Assembly (NCBI GenBank): GCA_002840555.1
Contig: PHBJ01000015.1
Coordinates: forward strand, 1-64,000
Direction: 5' to 3'
Source of the DNA: Deltaproteobacteria bacterium HGW-Deltaproteobacteria-13
Lineage (GTDB): Bacteria > Desulfobacterota > Syntrophia > Syntrophales > Smithellaceae
Length of the DNA: 64,000 nt
The notes below the pieces were generated by a model. The model was given only the letters and a program-made list of their open reading frames with translations. It made no database searches and was not told where the DNA came from. A program made the translations under genes and the position numbers. This document shows, one piece after another, positions 52,762 through 60,261 of this stretch; position 1 is the stretch's first letter, and the number at the start of each line of letters is the position of its first letter.

Positions 52762-53064
52762 TTAAGAATATTTTGATTGTTTCTTTTTTCTCATCATTTT
52801 TTTATATAAAAAGACGATGCCAATGATGACAGCAAATGCCACCCATCCGAAGTCATACATATTTATTTCAAAGCCTAAGAAGCTCAAGATGTTGATGCCA
52901 AAAAATACATTGAGAATCAAAATAAGTGGAAAAATTAAAGCACTAAACAGTGGTATAAAAATAATGAATCCAATATCTCGGGCTTCTTCTAACGCGCTGT
53001 CAACCTTCGCGTAAAACAAAGTTTGCTTTATAATGTTAGTTGGTATCTTGAGTTTGACAGGCAT
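52762..53064 (-). CDS. small membrane protein of unknown function
   Basis: The 100-residue protein has two predicted membrane segments (about 32-55 and 71-88) and a lysine-rich tail (KKMMRKKKQSK). No family match is recognised. It is the third ORF of the module bounded by the repeats at 50843-50890 and 53171-53215. The flanking repeats suggest that it was acquired with them. Confidence 0.5.
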   Translation of the reverse strand: MPVKLKIPTNIIKQTLFYAKVDSALEEARDIGFIIFIPLFSALIFPLILILNVFFGINILSFLGFEINMYDFGWVAFAVIIGIVFLYKKMMRKKKQSKYS

Positions 53065-53093
53065 AATTTAGTATTTAGTCGAATTTTTTTAAC

Positions 53094-53123
53094 GATTACA
53101 GATTGCAAATTAGCATAAAATTG
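53094..53123 (+). repeat. dispersed 30-nt repeat, copy 3
   Basis: GATTACAGATTGCAAATTAG followed by CATAAAATTG, recognisably the same element as copies 1 and 2 but with more changes; the central inverted repeat is partly lost. Confidence 0.65.
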
Positions 53124-53170
53124 TAAAAACGCAAATTAAGGATTTTAGGACGAAAGAAATATCTTTTAAC

Positions 53171-53215
53171 CTTCTTTAACTTTCCAACGTTAGCGCCCCA
53201 CACCGGATTTGAATT
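53171..53215 (-). repeat. selC-derived repeat, right-module copy 2
   Basis: On the minus strand TTCAAATCCGGTGTGGGG plus CGCTAA is identical over 24 nt to the anticodon loop and variable arm of selC, then CGTTGGAAAGTTAAAGAAG resembles the copy at 50843-50890. The two copies flank the three ORFs between 50900 and 53064. Confidence 0.8.
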
Positions 53216-53283
53216 AATCCCTCTTTAGGGTGATTGCCAGTTTTTAGGCGCATGTATATTTACGTTTTAGCATTATGTATTTC

Positions 53284-53311
53284 TTGACATACAAATTAAA
53301 TTTGTTATATT
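53284..53311 (+). promoter_or_regulatory. promoter with overlapping palindromic operator
   Basis: TTGACA (53284-53289), a 16-nt spacer and TATATT (53306-53311) form a good promoter. The spacer contains the 15-nt perfect palindrome ACAAATT-A-AATTTGT (53291-53305), well placed for a repressor. Transcription would run toward the lipoprotein at 53474, about 160 nt downstream. Confidence 0.55.
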
Positions 53312-53473
53312 GCACATCACTAAAAAAAATGCCTTGCCAAGTTTAAGAATCACAGAACAATAAGTTACAAATAATAAAATATTTTCATGAGGTGTTATAC
53401 CGCAAATTAGCGGTGTTTGAAGTATTAGCAAAAATACACATAAACGTTTTTATGTTTAATGGAGGATGAAGTA

Positions 53474-54154
53474 ATGAAAAGGTTTTCTACATTTATATTA
53501 TCACTGTTGTTATTGATCAGCTTCATTTTACAGGGTTGTACTTCATTACCCAATCAACCTTACCTTTTAAAACAGACCTCTGAAGCGACCCCTCTGAAAA
53601 TGGCCCGTTATGAAACGCCGAGACTTAGAGTCTATACGAATGGCGGCTTGGTGGCATCAGTCGTTACTGGCGCTGTAGTCGTTGGAGTGCTTGGAGCCGG
53701 ATTAGGGTATTTGATTCATGATGCAATATCGATACAATCGGCAAATCCTGATGTCCTTGATTATGGTAAATTAATAACGGATAAATTTGTTGAACGGTCA
53801 AAGAAAGAAATCCCCAATTGGCCTGCCATGGCAATGCAGGAGGCATTCGCCATAGAAAACGCTTCTATTGATAACACATCATATACCCTGACGCTAAAAG
53901 TAGGTAATGTTAAAATAAACGCTAATTCCGGGTTATCGGTTGATGCGACTATCACCATGCAAGATAAGGAAGGAAAGACCGTTTGGGAGAAAGGCTATTG
54001 GTATGATCCGGTATTGTTCAACCGTTTGACCACCTTTGATGCTTTAAAAGCAGATAAATACAAGAAGCTCAATGAAGAACTTGCATTTGCCGCGGATGCA
54101 ACGGTGACGGACTTCATTAACCATTTTAATAATTCAAAACATCCGTCACCATAA
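53474..54154 (+). CDS. lipoprotein of unknown function
   Basis: The 226-residue protein has a lipoprotein signal with lipobox ILQGC (Cys22), a glycine-rich hydrophobic segment (about 58-80, VVTGAVVVGVLGAGLGYLIHDA) and a C-terminal region with WEKGYWYDP. It resembles small outer-membrane-associated lipoproteins of unknown role. The start is ATG 53474 with GGAGG 8 nt upstream; a longer in-frame form to 53459 is rejected. The operator-like palindrome in its promoter suggests specific regulation. Confidence 0.65.
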   Translation: MKRFSTFILSLLLLISFILQGCTSLPNQPYLLKQTSEATPLKMARYETPRLRVYTNGGLVASVVTGAVVVGVLGAGLGYLIHDAISIQSANPDVLDYGKLITDKFVERSKKEIPNWPAMAMQEAFAIENASIDNTSYTLTLKVGNVKINANSGLSVDATITMQDKEGKTVWEKGYWYDPVLFNRLTTFDALKADKYKKLNEELAFAADATVTDFINHFNNSKHPSP

Positions 54155-54224
54155 TCATGGGAGCAAGTCTTTGCCTGGCTCATCAGCTATGCAGGACACC
54201 GTGATTCAAAGGGGAGGTCTCTGT

Positions 54225-55832
54225 TTATACCGCTTCCGCCAGATATCCCCGCCTGTCCAGATCATCTTCAAAATCCATGGTGCGGTCAATCGCGCCGCCT
54301 TCCGAAGTGATCTCGATAATCCTGTTGGCAACGGTTGAAACAAATTCCTGGTCATGCGAGGCAAACAGAACCACCTCGGGAAACGCGATGAGCCCGTCAT
54401 TAAGGGCCGTGATCGATTCCATATCCAGATGGTTGGTCGGTTCATCAAGGATAAGCACATTCGCTCCGGTCAGCATCATGCGCGACAACATGCAGCGAAC
54501 TCTTTCGCCACCGGAAAGGACGCATGTTTTTTTCAAGGCTTCTTCGCCTGAAAAAAGCATTCTGCCTAAGAAGCCGCGGGCAAAGGTTTCTCCTTCCGCA
54601 GGCGGTGAATACTGCCCCAGCCAATCAACCAGAGTCATCTCCTGCTCAAAGAACCCGCTATTTTCCTGAGGGAAATAGGCGCTGGTAATGGTAATGCCCC
54701 AACGGAAACTGCCGCCATCCGGTTTCATTTCACCGGCCAGAATCTGGAATAGGGTTGTTCGGGCAAGGGAGTTATCTGCGATAAAAGCGATTTTGTCGCC
54801 CTTGCGCACGGACAGGTCAAAATTATTCAAGACCTTGACGCCGTCAATTTCTTTGGTCAGTCCCTTAATGGTCAGGATGATATCGCCGCAGGCTCTCTCC
54901 GGCTTGAACACCACGTGCGGATATCTTCTCGAGGAGACCGGCATATCCTCCAGCGTGAGTTTCTCAAGCAGTTTCTTGCGCGATGTAGCCTGTTTGGATT
55001 TGGAAGCATTGGCGCTGAAGCGCTGGATAAAAGCTTTCAGTTCATCGGCTTTTTCAGAGGCTCTGCGGTTATCGTTCTGTTTCTGCTTTAAGTTTAACTG
55101 GCTGGCCCGGTACCAGAAATCATAATTGCCGACATAAATCTGAATCCGCCCGAAATCAATATCCGCGGTATGCGTGCATACCTGATTGAGAAAGTGGCGG
55201 TCATGCGACACCACGATAACCGTATTGGGAAACCGGGACAGAAAATCTTCGAGCCATCGGATTGATTTCAGATCAAGGTTATTGGTCGGTTCGTCCAGCA
55301 ACAGCACATCCGGATTGCCGAACAGTGCCTGGGCCAAAAGTACGCGCACCTTGTCGCCCGCCTCCAGTTCCTTCATTTTCTTCATTCGCAAATCTTCGGA
55401 TATGCCCAACCCGCTGAGCAGCACGGCCGCTTCGGATTCCGCTTCATAGCCGTTCATTTCAGCGAACAGACTCTCCAATTCCGCGGAACGGATACCGTCT
55501 TCTTCGGTAAATTCCGCCTTGGCATAAATCTCCTCACGCAGCATCATGACTTCATACAACCGTTTATGTCCCATGATAACCGTATTGAAAACTATTTCCT
55601 CGTCGAAGGCGAACTGATCCTGACGCAGAACAGCTATTCTCTCCCGGGAGCCAACTGATATTTCCCCCTTATCGGCATCCAGTTCACCGGCGAGAATTTT
55701 GAGAAAGGTAGACTTCCCCGACCCGTTTGCGCCGATCAGCCCATAGCAGTTGCCGGGGGTGAACTTGATGTTAACATTCTTGAAAAGCACTCGTTTCCCG
55801 TAAGAAAGAGTTATATTTGATGCCGCAATCAT
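54225..55832 (-). CDS. ABC-F family ATPase, YbiT-like, with altered second P-loop
   Basis: The 535-residue protein has two ABC domains joined by the ABC-F linker (about 240-300, RFSANASKSKQATSR) and no membrane segments. NBD1 has an intact Walker A (GANGSGKST, 34-42) and VLLLDEP. Its signature is the non-standard form also seen in E. coli YbiT. NBD2 has LSGGE (439-443) and VLILDEP, but its P-loop reads ADNSLARTT (352-360) where G-x4-GK(S/T) is expected: the Lys is Arg and both Gly are Ala. ABC-F proteins act on the ribosome. The start is MIAAS at 55832; a longer form to 55874 runs through the attenuator hairpin and is rejected. A leader ORF and terminator lie upstream. Confidence 0.9.
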   Translation of the reverse strand: MIAASNITLSYGKRVLFKNVNIKFTPGNCYGLIGANGSGKSTFLKILAGELDADKGEISVGSRERIAVLRQDQFAFDEEIVFNTVIMGHKRLYEVMMLREEIYAKAEFTEEDGIRSAELESLFAEMNGYEAESEAAVLLSGLGISEDLRMKKMKELEAGDKVRVLLAQALFGNPDVLLLDEPTNNLDLKSIRWLEDFLSRFPNTVIVVSHDRHFLNQVCTHTADIDFGRIQIYVGNYDFWYRASQLNLKQKQNDNRRASEKADELKAFIQRFSANASKSKQATSRKKLLEKLTLEDMPVSSRRYPHVVFKPERACGDIILTIKGLTKEIDGVKVLNNFDLSVRKGDKIAFIADNSLARTTLFQILAGEMKPDGGSFRWGITITSAYFPQENSGFFEQEMTLVDWLGQYSPPAEGETFARGFLGRMLFSGEEALKKTCVLSGGERVRCMLSRMMLTGANVLILDEPTNHLDMESITALNDGLIAFPEVVLFASHDQEFVSTVANRIIEITSEGGAIDRTMDFEDDLDRRGYLAEAV

Positions 55833-55854
55833 ACTTTTTGTACTCCTATAAAGA

Positions 55855-55890
55855 AATAAAAAACCACAGGGCATTGTTAGCCCTGTGGTT
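55855..55890 (-). terminator. intrinsic terminator in the ABC-F leader (attenuator)
   Basis: AACCACAGGGC (55862-55872) and GCCCTGTGGTT (55880-55890) form a perfect 11-bp stem with a 7-nt loop; on the minus strand it is followed by six T residues and more T-rich sequence. It starts 2 nt after a leader ORF and ends about 25 nt before the ABC-F start codon, with no other gene upstream that it could serve. Attenuation of the ABC-F gene is the natural interpretation. Confidence 0.85.
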
Positions 55891-55892
55891 AA

Positions 55893-55958
55893 CTAAGGCG
55901 GGAGTACTAGCACACTTTTTGACCGCTTGGCAATACATTTAAAAAATATTTCTGCCAT
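55893..55958 (-). CDS. leader peptide of the ABC-F gene, ending Pro-Pro-stop
   Basis: This 21-codon ORF on the minus strand begins MAEIFFK and ends SKSVLVLPP, its TAG stop lying 2 nt before the terminator stem. Translation of ORFs in this position controls expression of several antibiotic-resistance ABC-F genes through ribosome stalling. A C-terminal Pro-Pro before a stop codon is a known slow or stalling context. The upstream ribosome binding site is weak, which lowers confidence. Stalling near the end would cover the terminator's 5' arm and allow read-through (inference). Confidence 0.6.
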   Translation of the reverse strand: MAEIFFKCIAKRSKSVLVLPP

Positions 55959-56734
55959 GAGAACAAGAGACCGTTGCCTGACTCATTAACGATTATTCTG
56001 CGAAATGGTGGATAAGTAGATGACGTGAATAAGCGGGACAACGAAGGGAAACATCATGCGAAACTTACTGTAAAATCAACCAGGGGTTAGGACATTTGAA
56101 GGTTAAAAAGAAAGAAGAGAGCTGCAATGCTTTTTTATTTATGAGCTGTAGTCAGCTCATTTAAATACCGCTCTTAAAGCAGTTTGCATTACCTCTAATA
56201 CCCAAAAGATGGTTTTCTCTGATTACCTCCAGTGAAATTGTGTAACTTTTTACTCACATCGTCTCGGGCATTGCAGCATCTCTTGGATGTTATTGTACGG
56301 CTGCTGATTGTTAATGTCAAGCAGTGTATCCGAATATAAAGCTTTTATTTTGATCAAGTTTCAAGTGGGACATTTTACCCCTGCGGTTGATATCTTTTGG
56401 CGTCATTAGAAAAATCGTCGAGATTATTGAAGCTTACACGTAACTCATTTATATTATTAGATATATTATTAAGCACAAGGTTTGAGCATTCTGCTAAAAA
56501 ACACTGTCTTTCTATAGGTTAGCTGATTTATCAACAGAGATATCCACAATCATTTCCACTCCGCTGTTGATAGGATACATATGGCGGGCAAGACGAGGAA
56601 GACACGCGGTTATCAGCACTGACAGACATCATTTTCACTGCTTAAAAACCGGCTATGTGCCAGTACAAAAAGTTGACACCGGCAATATAAAGATATAATC
56701 TTAACTCTCATTTCCGGTTATTAAGGAGATTGTG
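55959..56734. other. long non-coding region between ABC-F and a small secreted protein gene
   Basis: No ORF is supported in these 776 nt. Seen are the ABC-F promoter zone (unresolved), a perfect hairpin ATGAGCTG-TAGT-CAGCTCAT (56141-56160), an AT-rich stretch near 56445-56480, a cluster of DnaA-box-like sequences (56528-56573) and the promoter of the next gene (56673-56699). A segment near 56365-56385 resembles an insertion-sequence end but could not be confirmed. Confidence 0.5.
56673..56699 (+). promoter_or_regulatory. promoter of the small secreted protein gene
   Basis: Perfect TTGACA (56673-56678), a 15-nt spacer and a perfect TATAAT (56694-56699) lie just before the gene at 56735. The spacing is short but acceptable. 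Confidence 0.65.
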
Positions 56735-57019
56735 ATGAAGAAGATTTTATGTATCATCCTGATATTTGTCTTTTCACTGACGGTGTTTTTAACGGCAGCC
56801 CTCTGCGGGGATACGACCGGTTCAGGCAAAACCGAGCATGATAAATATCTGGAAAACGGGCGATTCAAAGTAGATATGCCAGGCTGCGATAAGAGCGACA
56901 AAAGCTGCAATGATACCTCTGCCTACCGGAAATTCCAGAAGCAACAAAAGCTCCGGGACGAGTCGAAAGTTAAAAACTGTCCATCCTGCGCTCCGGTGAA
57001 GAACAGTTTGTCCAAGTAA
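56735..57019 (+). CDS. small secreted cysteine-containing protein
   Basis: The 94-residue protein has a signal peptide (MKKILCIILIFVFSLTVFLTAALC) followed by a short polar mature part with MPGCDKSDKSC and NCPSCAPVK. The cysteines could bind metal or form disulphides. No family is recognised. AAGGAGAT before ATG 56735 sets the start; a GTG one codon earlier is possible. It has its own promoter and precedes another secreted protein by 83 nt. Confidence 0.6.
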   Translation: MKKILCIILIFVFSLTVFLTAALCGDTTGSGKTEHDKYLENGRFKVDMPGCDKSDKSCNDTSAYRKFQKQQKLRDESKVKNCPSCAPVKNSLSK

Positions 57020-57102
57020 ATGCCCAAATAATAATCGGGACGTTTGTATTTATTTTAGAACGGATGATTTTAATATAATAACGCAACAGGAGGCGCCATA
57101 AA

Positions 57103-57648
57103 ATGAAAAAGAATATTATTGGGATCGGTCTAATCATTGGTTTTATTTCGATGCTCATGGTTTCATCGGCCATAGCCGCGGACGCACCCGACTTGAGCCT
57201 GGAAAAGAATATGGTGTTGCCGTCACCCATTACTCAAGGGCAGACGGCCACATTGACAATAGAAGTGAAAAACATCGGCAAGGCTAAAAGCCGGGCGGTA
57301 ACCTTGTTTCTTCATGGGAATGAAAATGCCCTACAGGCTTTCGGTGTCCCCATGTATAATTCGGCGGAGCACGGGGTTCCCATGCCGGAATTGGCGGTCG
57401 GCCAGGTTTTCACTTATTCCACCTCAAAGATAATAAAACTGCCTGCAGGAAATTACGCTATCCGGGCCATCATCTGGCCGGGCAATAAACCGATGACGGC
57501 ACAGCCCACGCCCAATGCCGAAAGCAATTTGACCAATAACGAAAAGGAAGTTCAATTCACCGTTAAACCCGGAATCTTAAGACCGTCTAATCTGGGACCG
57601 AAGCATAAGATACCGATGACTCCGTCCGGTCAGGGAGTCCTGAATTAA
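57103..57648 (+). CDS. secreted CARDB-like adhesion or assembly domain protein
   Basis: The 181-residue protein has a signal peptide (cleavage after SAIA-A) and a single beta-sandwich resembling CARDB domains: PDLSLEKNMV, PITQGQTATLTIEVKNIGKAKS, then FTYSTSKIIKLPAGNYAIRAIIWPGN and SNLTNNEKEVQFTV. CARDB domains occur in surface proteins that bind other proteins or carbohydrates. The GGAGG before ATG supports the start. The role is unknown; it is likely periplasmic or surface exposed. Confidence 0.7.
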   Translation: MKKNIIGIGLIIGFISMLMVSSAIAADAPDLSLEKNMVLPSPITQGQTATLTIEVKNIGKAKSRAVTLFLHGNENALQAFGVPMYNSAEHGVPMPELAVGQVFTYSTSKIIKLPAGNYAIRAIIWPGNKPMTAQPTPNAESNLTNNEKEVQFTVKPGILRPSNLGPKHKIPMTPSGQGVLN

Positions 57649-58034
57649 AGAAAAACTGAAATGTTCTTAAAAACGCCGTCCAGGTGTCTGGTCCTTGCCT
57701 GGCTGCTCTCAGAATTTGAACGAAAAAAATACTGGATTAACCGGGACCTTCGCCGGAGAGACAAAAATATAGATTGCGCCCCGGATTAGAAGTCCGGGGC
57801 ACGCTCTGCCCTATGGGCGGCCCGCAATGATATCTGTCTTGTCATGCCGTTGTATATTTTCACGTAAAAAAATATCCGCTTCACATCGTGCGTTCCACAT
57901 TTCAATTGACACGGGTTCGTTCTTTATATAATTTTATTTGCCCCAAATCATCATCCAATGAAAATATATTATTTATTTGTTTTAATTTTCGTGAGGAGTT
58001 TGACGGATATTATTAAAGTAAGCAAAGACCGGTT
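57649..58034. other. gap with a tRNA-Arg-like remnant
   Basis: Besides the tRNA-like element at 57773-57828, no coding or regulatory feature is evident in this 386-nt region. Confidence 0.5.
57773..57828 (-). pseudogene. truncated tRNA-Arg(UCU)-like element
   Basis: On the minus strand ATTGCG and CGCAAT can form a 6-bp closing stem around CCCATAG and a 7-bp anticodon-type arm CCCCGGA-CTTCTAA-TCCGGGG with UCU in the expected place. The D loop is nearly deleted and no T arm is present. It looks like a degraded or rearranged tRNA-Arg rather than a functional gene; a small structured RNA is an alternative. Confidence 0.5.
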
Positions 58035-59960
58035 ATGTTAAATAAGGCAAATTTTAGTTCCCATAAACAAATACTGATCGTTTATATTGTTTTGGCCGTT
58101 GTTACGCTTGCTGTTTTCTGGCAGGTGCATCAATACGGCTTCATCGACTTCGATGATGATGTTTACGTAACACAAAACAGCCATGTCCGGTCGGGAATCA
58201 CTCCGGAAGGACTTCATTGGGCATTCAGCACAACGTATGCTGAATTCTGGCATCCTCTGACGTGGATTTCCCTGATGCTCGATTATCAACTTTACGGTTT
58301 GAATGCCGGCGATTTTCATCTGACCAATCTTATCCTGCACATCCTGAGTGCTTTGATGCTTTTCTGGCTTTTTAACCGCATGACCGGGTCCATCTGGCGC
58401 AGTGCCTTCGTTGCCGGACTTTTTGCTCTTCATCCATTGCGCGTGGAATCGGTGGCCTGGATAGCTGAACGAAAAGATGTCTTAAGCGCTTTTTTCTGGA
58501 TGCTTACGCTCTGCCTTTATGTTTATTACACGGAAAAACCTGCCATAAAAAGGTATCTGCTTGTTCTTTTTTTCTTTGCCTGCGGGCTGATGAGCAAATC
58601 CATGGTTGTCACCCTGCCGGTGGTCATGATTCTTCTCGATTACTGGCCGCTCGGCCGTCTTCAGTCGCAGAAAATCGGGACCAATTCAAAGGAAGCCGCG
58701 TCTGTTTCCGCAAATCAGGAAAAAAAGAAAACCAAATCAAAAAAGGAAGGTCTAAAGAAAAATATATCTCCGTCTCATGAACGGAAACTATCGGAAACTA
58801 CGATCGCGGGAATAATTCCGCTATGGCAGTTGCGGGAAAAAATACCTTTTTTCATCTTTTCCATCGTTTTTTCTGTCCTTACCATTTACGCTCAGCGCTC
58901 ACAGCCCATAAAAGATTATCCCTTTTCTCTGGGGTCCCGGATCGCCAATGCGCCTGTTTCTTTCATGACTTATCTGGAGAAAACATTCTGGCCCCATGAT
59001 CTGGCTGTTATTTATCCTTTCTCAGAACAGCTTCCTCTCTGGCAAGTCGCGGGCGCAACTTTGCTGATTTTAGTTATCAGCGCTGCCGTTATTGTTGCCG
59101 TGAAACGTCTGCCGTATTTATTTACCGGATGGCTATGGTATTTTGTAACTATTTTACCGGTTATCGGGATTATTCAGGTTGGAGACCCCATGGCCGACCG
59201 TTATATTTATCTGCCCTCGATCGGTATTTACATGATGCTGGCCTGGGGGGTTCCATCTCTCATTAAAAATGAAGAAATTCGCAAAAAGATTTTATTCCCG
59301 GCAGCCATAGCCATTCTGGCCATTCTGGCAGTTTCAACCTGGCGGCAATGCGGTTACTGGGAGAACAGCGCCTCTCTCTTTAATCACGCTCTGCAGGTGA
59401 CGAAGGATAATTATCTGGCGTATAATGCCCGGGGAGTTATTTATGCTAAATCAGGTCGGTATCAAAGCGCCATTGAGGATTTCGGCGAAACAATCAGGCT
59501 TCAGCCGGCCTATGCCAATGCCTACTATAACAGGGGGCTTGCTTACGCTAACTCCGGCCAGTATGAGCATGCCATCAGGGACTATAACGAAACAAGCAAA
59601 CTTCAACCGGGTTTTGCCGATATCTATTTCTTCAGAGGAACTGCCTATGGTGAACTCGGTCAGTATCAGCCGGCCATCGAAAGCTATAATGAAGCCATAC
59701 GCCTGAGACCGGATTACATCTTTGCTTACTACAATAGGGGAGTGGCTTACGGGAAACTCCATCAATTTCAACGGTCCGTCAATGACTTCAATGAGACAAT
59801 CCGGCTGAAACAGGATTACGCCGATGCTTATAACGGCAGGGGGATTGCTTATTTATCGCTGGGCGACAAAAAGCTTGGCTGCCCGGATGCGCGAAAAGCA
59901 TGTGAATTAGGAAATTGCAGGGCATTAGAACTGGCGATAGGAAAGGGAGACTGCCGCTGA
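58035..59960 (+). CDS. TMTC-like polytopic membrane protein with C-terminal TPRs
   Basis: The 641-residue protein has about ten hydrophobic segments in residues 12-445 and about five tetratricopeptide repeats in residues 450-620 (YNARGVIYAKSGRYQSAIEDF and related). The FIDFDDDVYV, FWHPLTW and HPLRVESVAWIAERKD motifs are those of bacterial homologues of O-mannosyltransferase TMTC proteins, a GT-C type family that uses polyprenyl-phosphate sugars. A glycosyltransferase role is likely but the acceptor is unknown. A lysine-rich cytoplasmic-type loop (about 218-255) is notable. No RBS of quality was seen before ATG 58035. Confidence 0.8.
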   Translation: MLNKANFSSHKQILIVYIVLAVVTLAVFWQVHQYGFIDFDDDVYVTQNSHVRSGITPEGLHWAFSTTYAEFWHPLTWISLMLDYQLYGLNAGDFHLTNLILHILSALMLFWLFNRMTGSIWRSAFVAGLFALHPLRVESVAWIAERKDVLSAFFWMLTLCLYVYYTEKPAIKRYLLVLFFFACGLMSKSMVVTLPVVMILLDYWPLGRLQSQKIGTNSKEAASVSANQEKKKTKSKKEGLKKNISPSHERKLSETTIAGIIPLWQLREKIPFFIFSIVFSVLTIYAQRSQPIKDYPFSLGSRIANAPVSFMTYLEKTFWPHDLAVIYPFSEQLPLWQVAGATLLILVISAAVIVAVKRLPYLFTGWLWYFVTILPVIGIIQVGDPMADRYIYLPSIGIYMMLAWGVPSLIKNEEIRKKILFPAAIAILAILAVSTWRQCGYWENSASLFNHALQVTKDNYLAYNARGVIYAKSGRYQSAIEDFGETIRLQPAYANAYYNRGLAYANSGQYEHAIRDYNETSKLQPGFADIYFFRGTAYGELGQYQPAIESYNEAIRLRPDYIFAYYNRGVAYGKLHQFQRSVNDFNETIRLKQDYADAYNGRGIAYLSLGDKKLGCPDARKACELGNCRALELAIGKGDCR

Positions 59961-60134
59961 CTCTTTTGGGATCAAGTTTTTGCCCGGACCCTCTCACATC
60001 ACTTTGGGAATATAATTCTTAATTGAGGATTAAAATACTGAATTCTCCGGGTATGCGCCGGGAGGCTCTCCATGCGGAAAAGATAAGGGAAACGGCAACC
60101 TGCCTTCCTGTTTCATTTTGCGGTTTATATTGTA

Positions 60135-60163
60135 TTGACATATAAACCGAACCTGCCTATAGT
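60135..60163 (+). promoter_or_regulatory. promoter of the acyltransferase gene
   Basis: Perfect TTGACA (60135-60140), 17-nt spacer and TATAGT (60158-60163). The gene start is about 100 nt downstream. This is one of the best promoter matches in the window. Confidence 0.65.
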
Positions 60164-60194
60164 CCCCCGGCGTAAAAGCAAGTTCTTATCAATG

Positions 60195-60220
60195 GATATC
60201 ATACCGGGATATCATACCGG
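60195..60220 (+). repeat. 13-bp tandem repeat in the acyltransferase leader
   Basis: GATATCATACCGG is present twice in immediate succession (60195-60207 and 60208-60220), downstream of the promoter and about 40 nt before the start codon. It could be simple slippage or a regulatory pair. Confidence 0.7.
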
Positions 60221-60261
60221 GAATACTGCTTGTGCGTAATGATTTTATGTAGGAATATGTT

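Larger units (their letters stand above)
53065..53473. other. gap with two repeats and a promoter
   Basis: This 409-nt non-coding stretch contains dispersed repeat copy 3 (53094-53123), the second selC-derived repeat (53171-53215) and the promoter-palindrome for the next gene (53284-53311). Confidence 0.6.

Noticed and set aside
50843-53215. Integron cassette array with attC sites
   Set aside because: The small same-strand ORFs and GTTAGC-like repeats suggested it, but the core sites do not match RYYYAAC/GTTRRRY, the repeats match selC, and no integrase is seen.
55833-55874. N-terminal extension of the ABC-F protein
   Set aside because: The added codons lie in the terminator hairpin and the family starts at MIAAS (55832).
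56445-56580. Replication origin
   Set aside because: DnaA-box-like sequences and AT-rich DNA are present, but no dnaA, dnaN, gyrB or gid genes are near, and boxes are few.
56360-56690. Insertion-sequence remnant near AAGTGGGACATTTTACCC
   Set aside because: The sequence recalls IS21-like ends, but no transposase fragment or matching inverted end could be shown.
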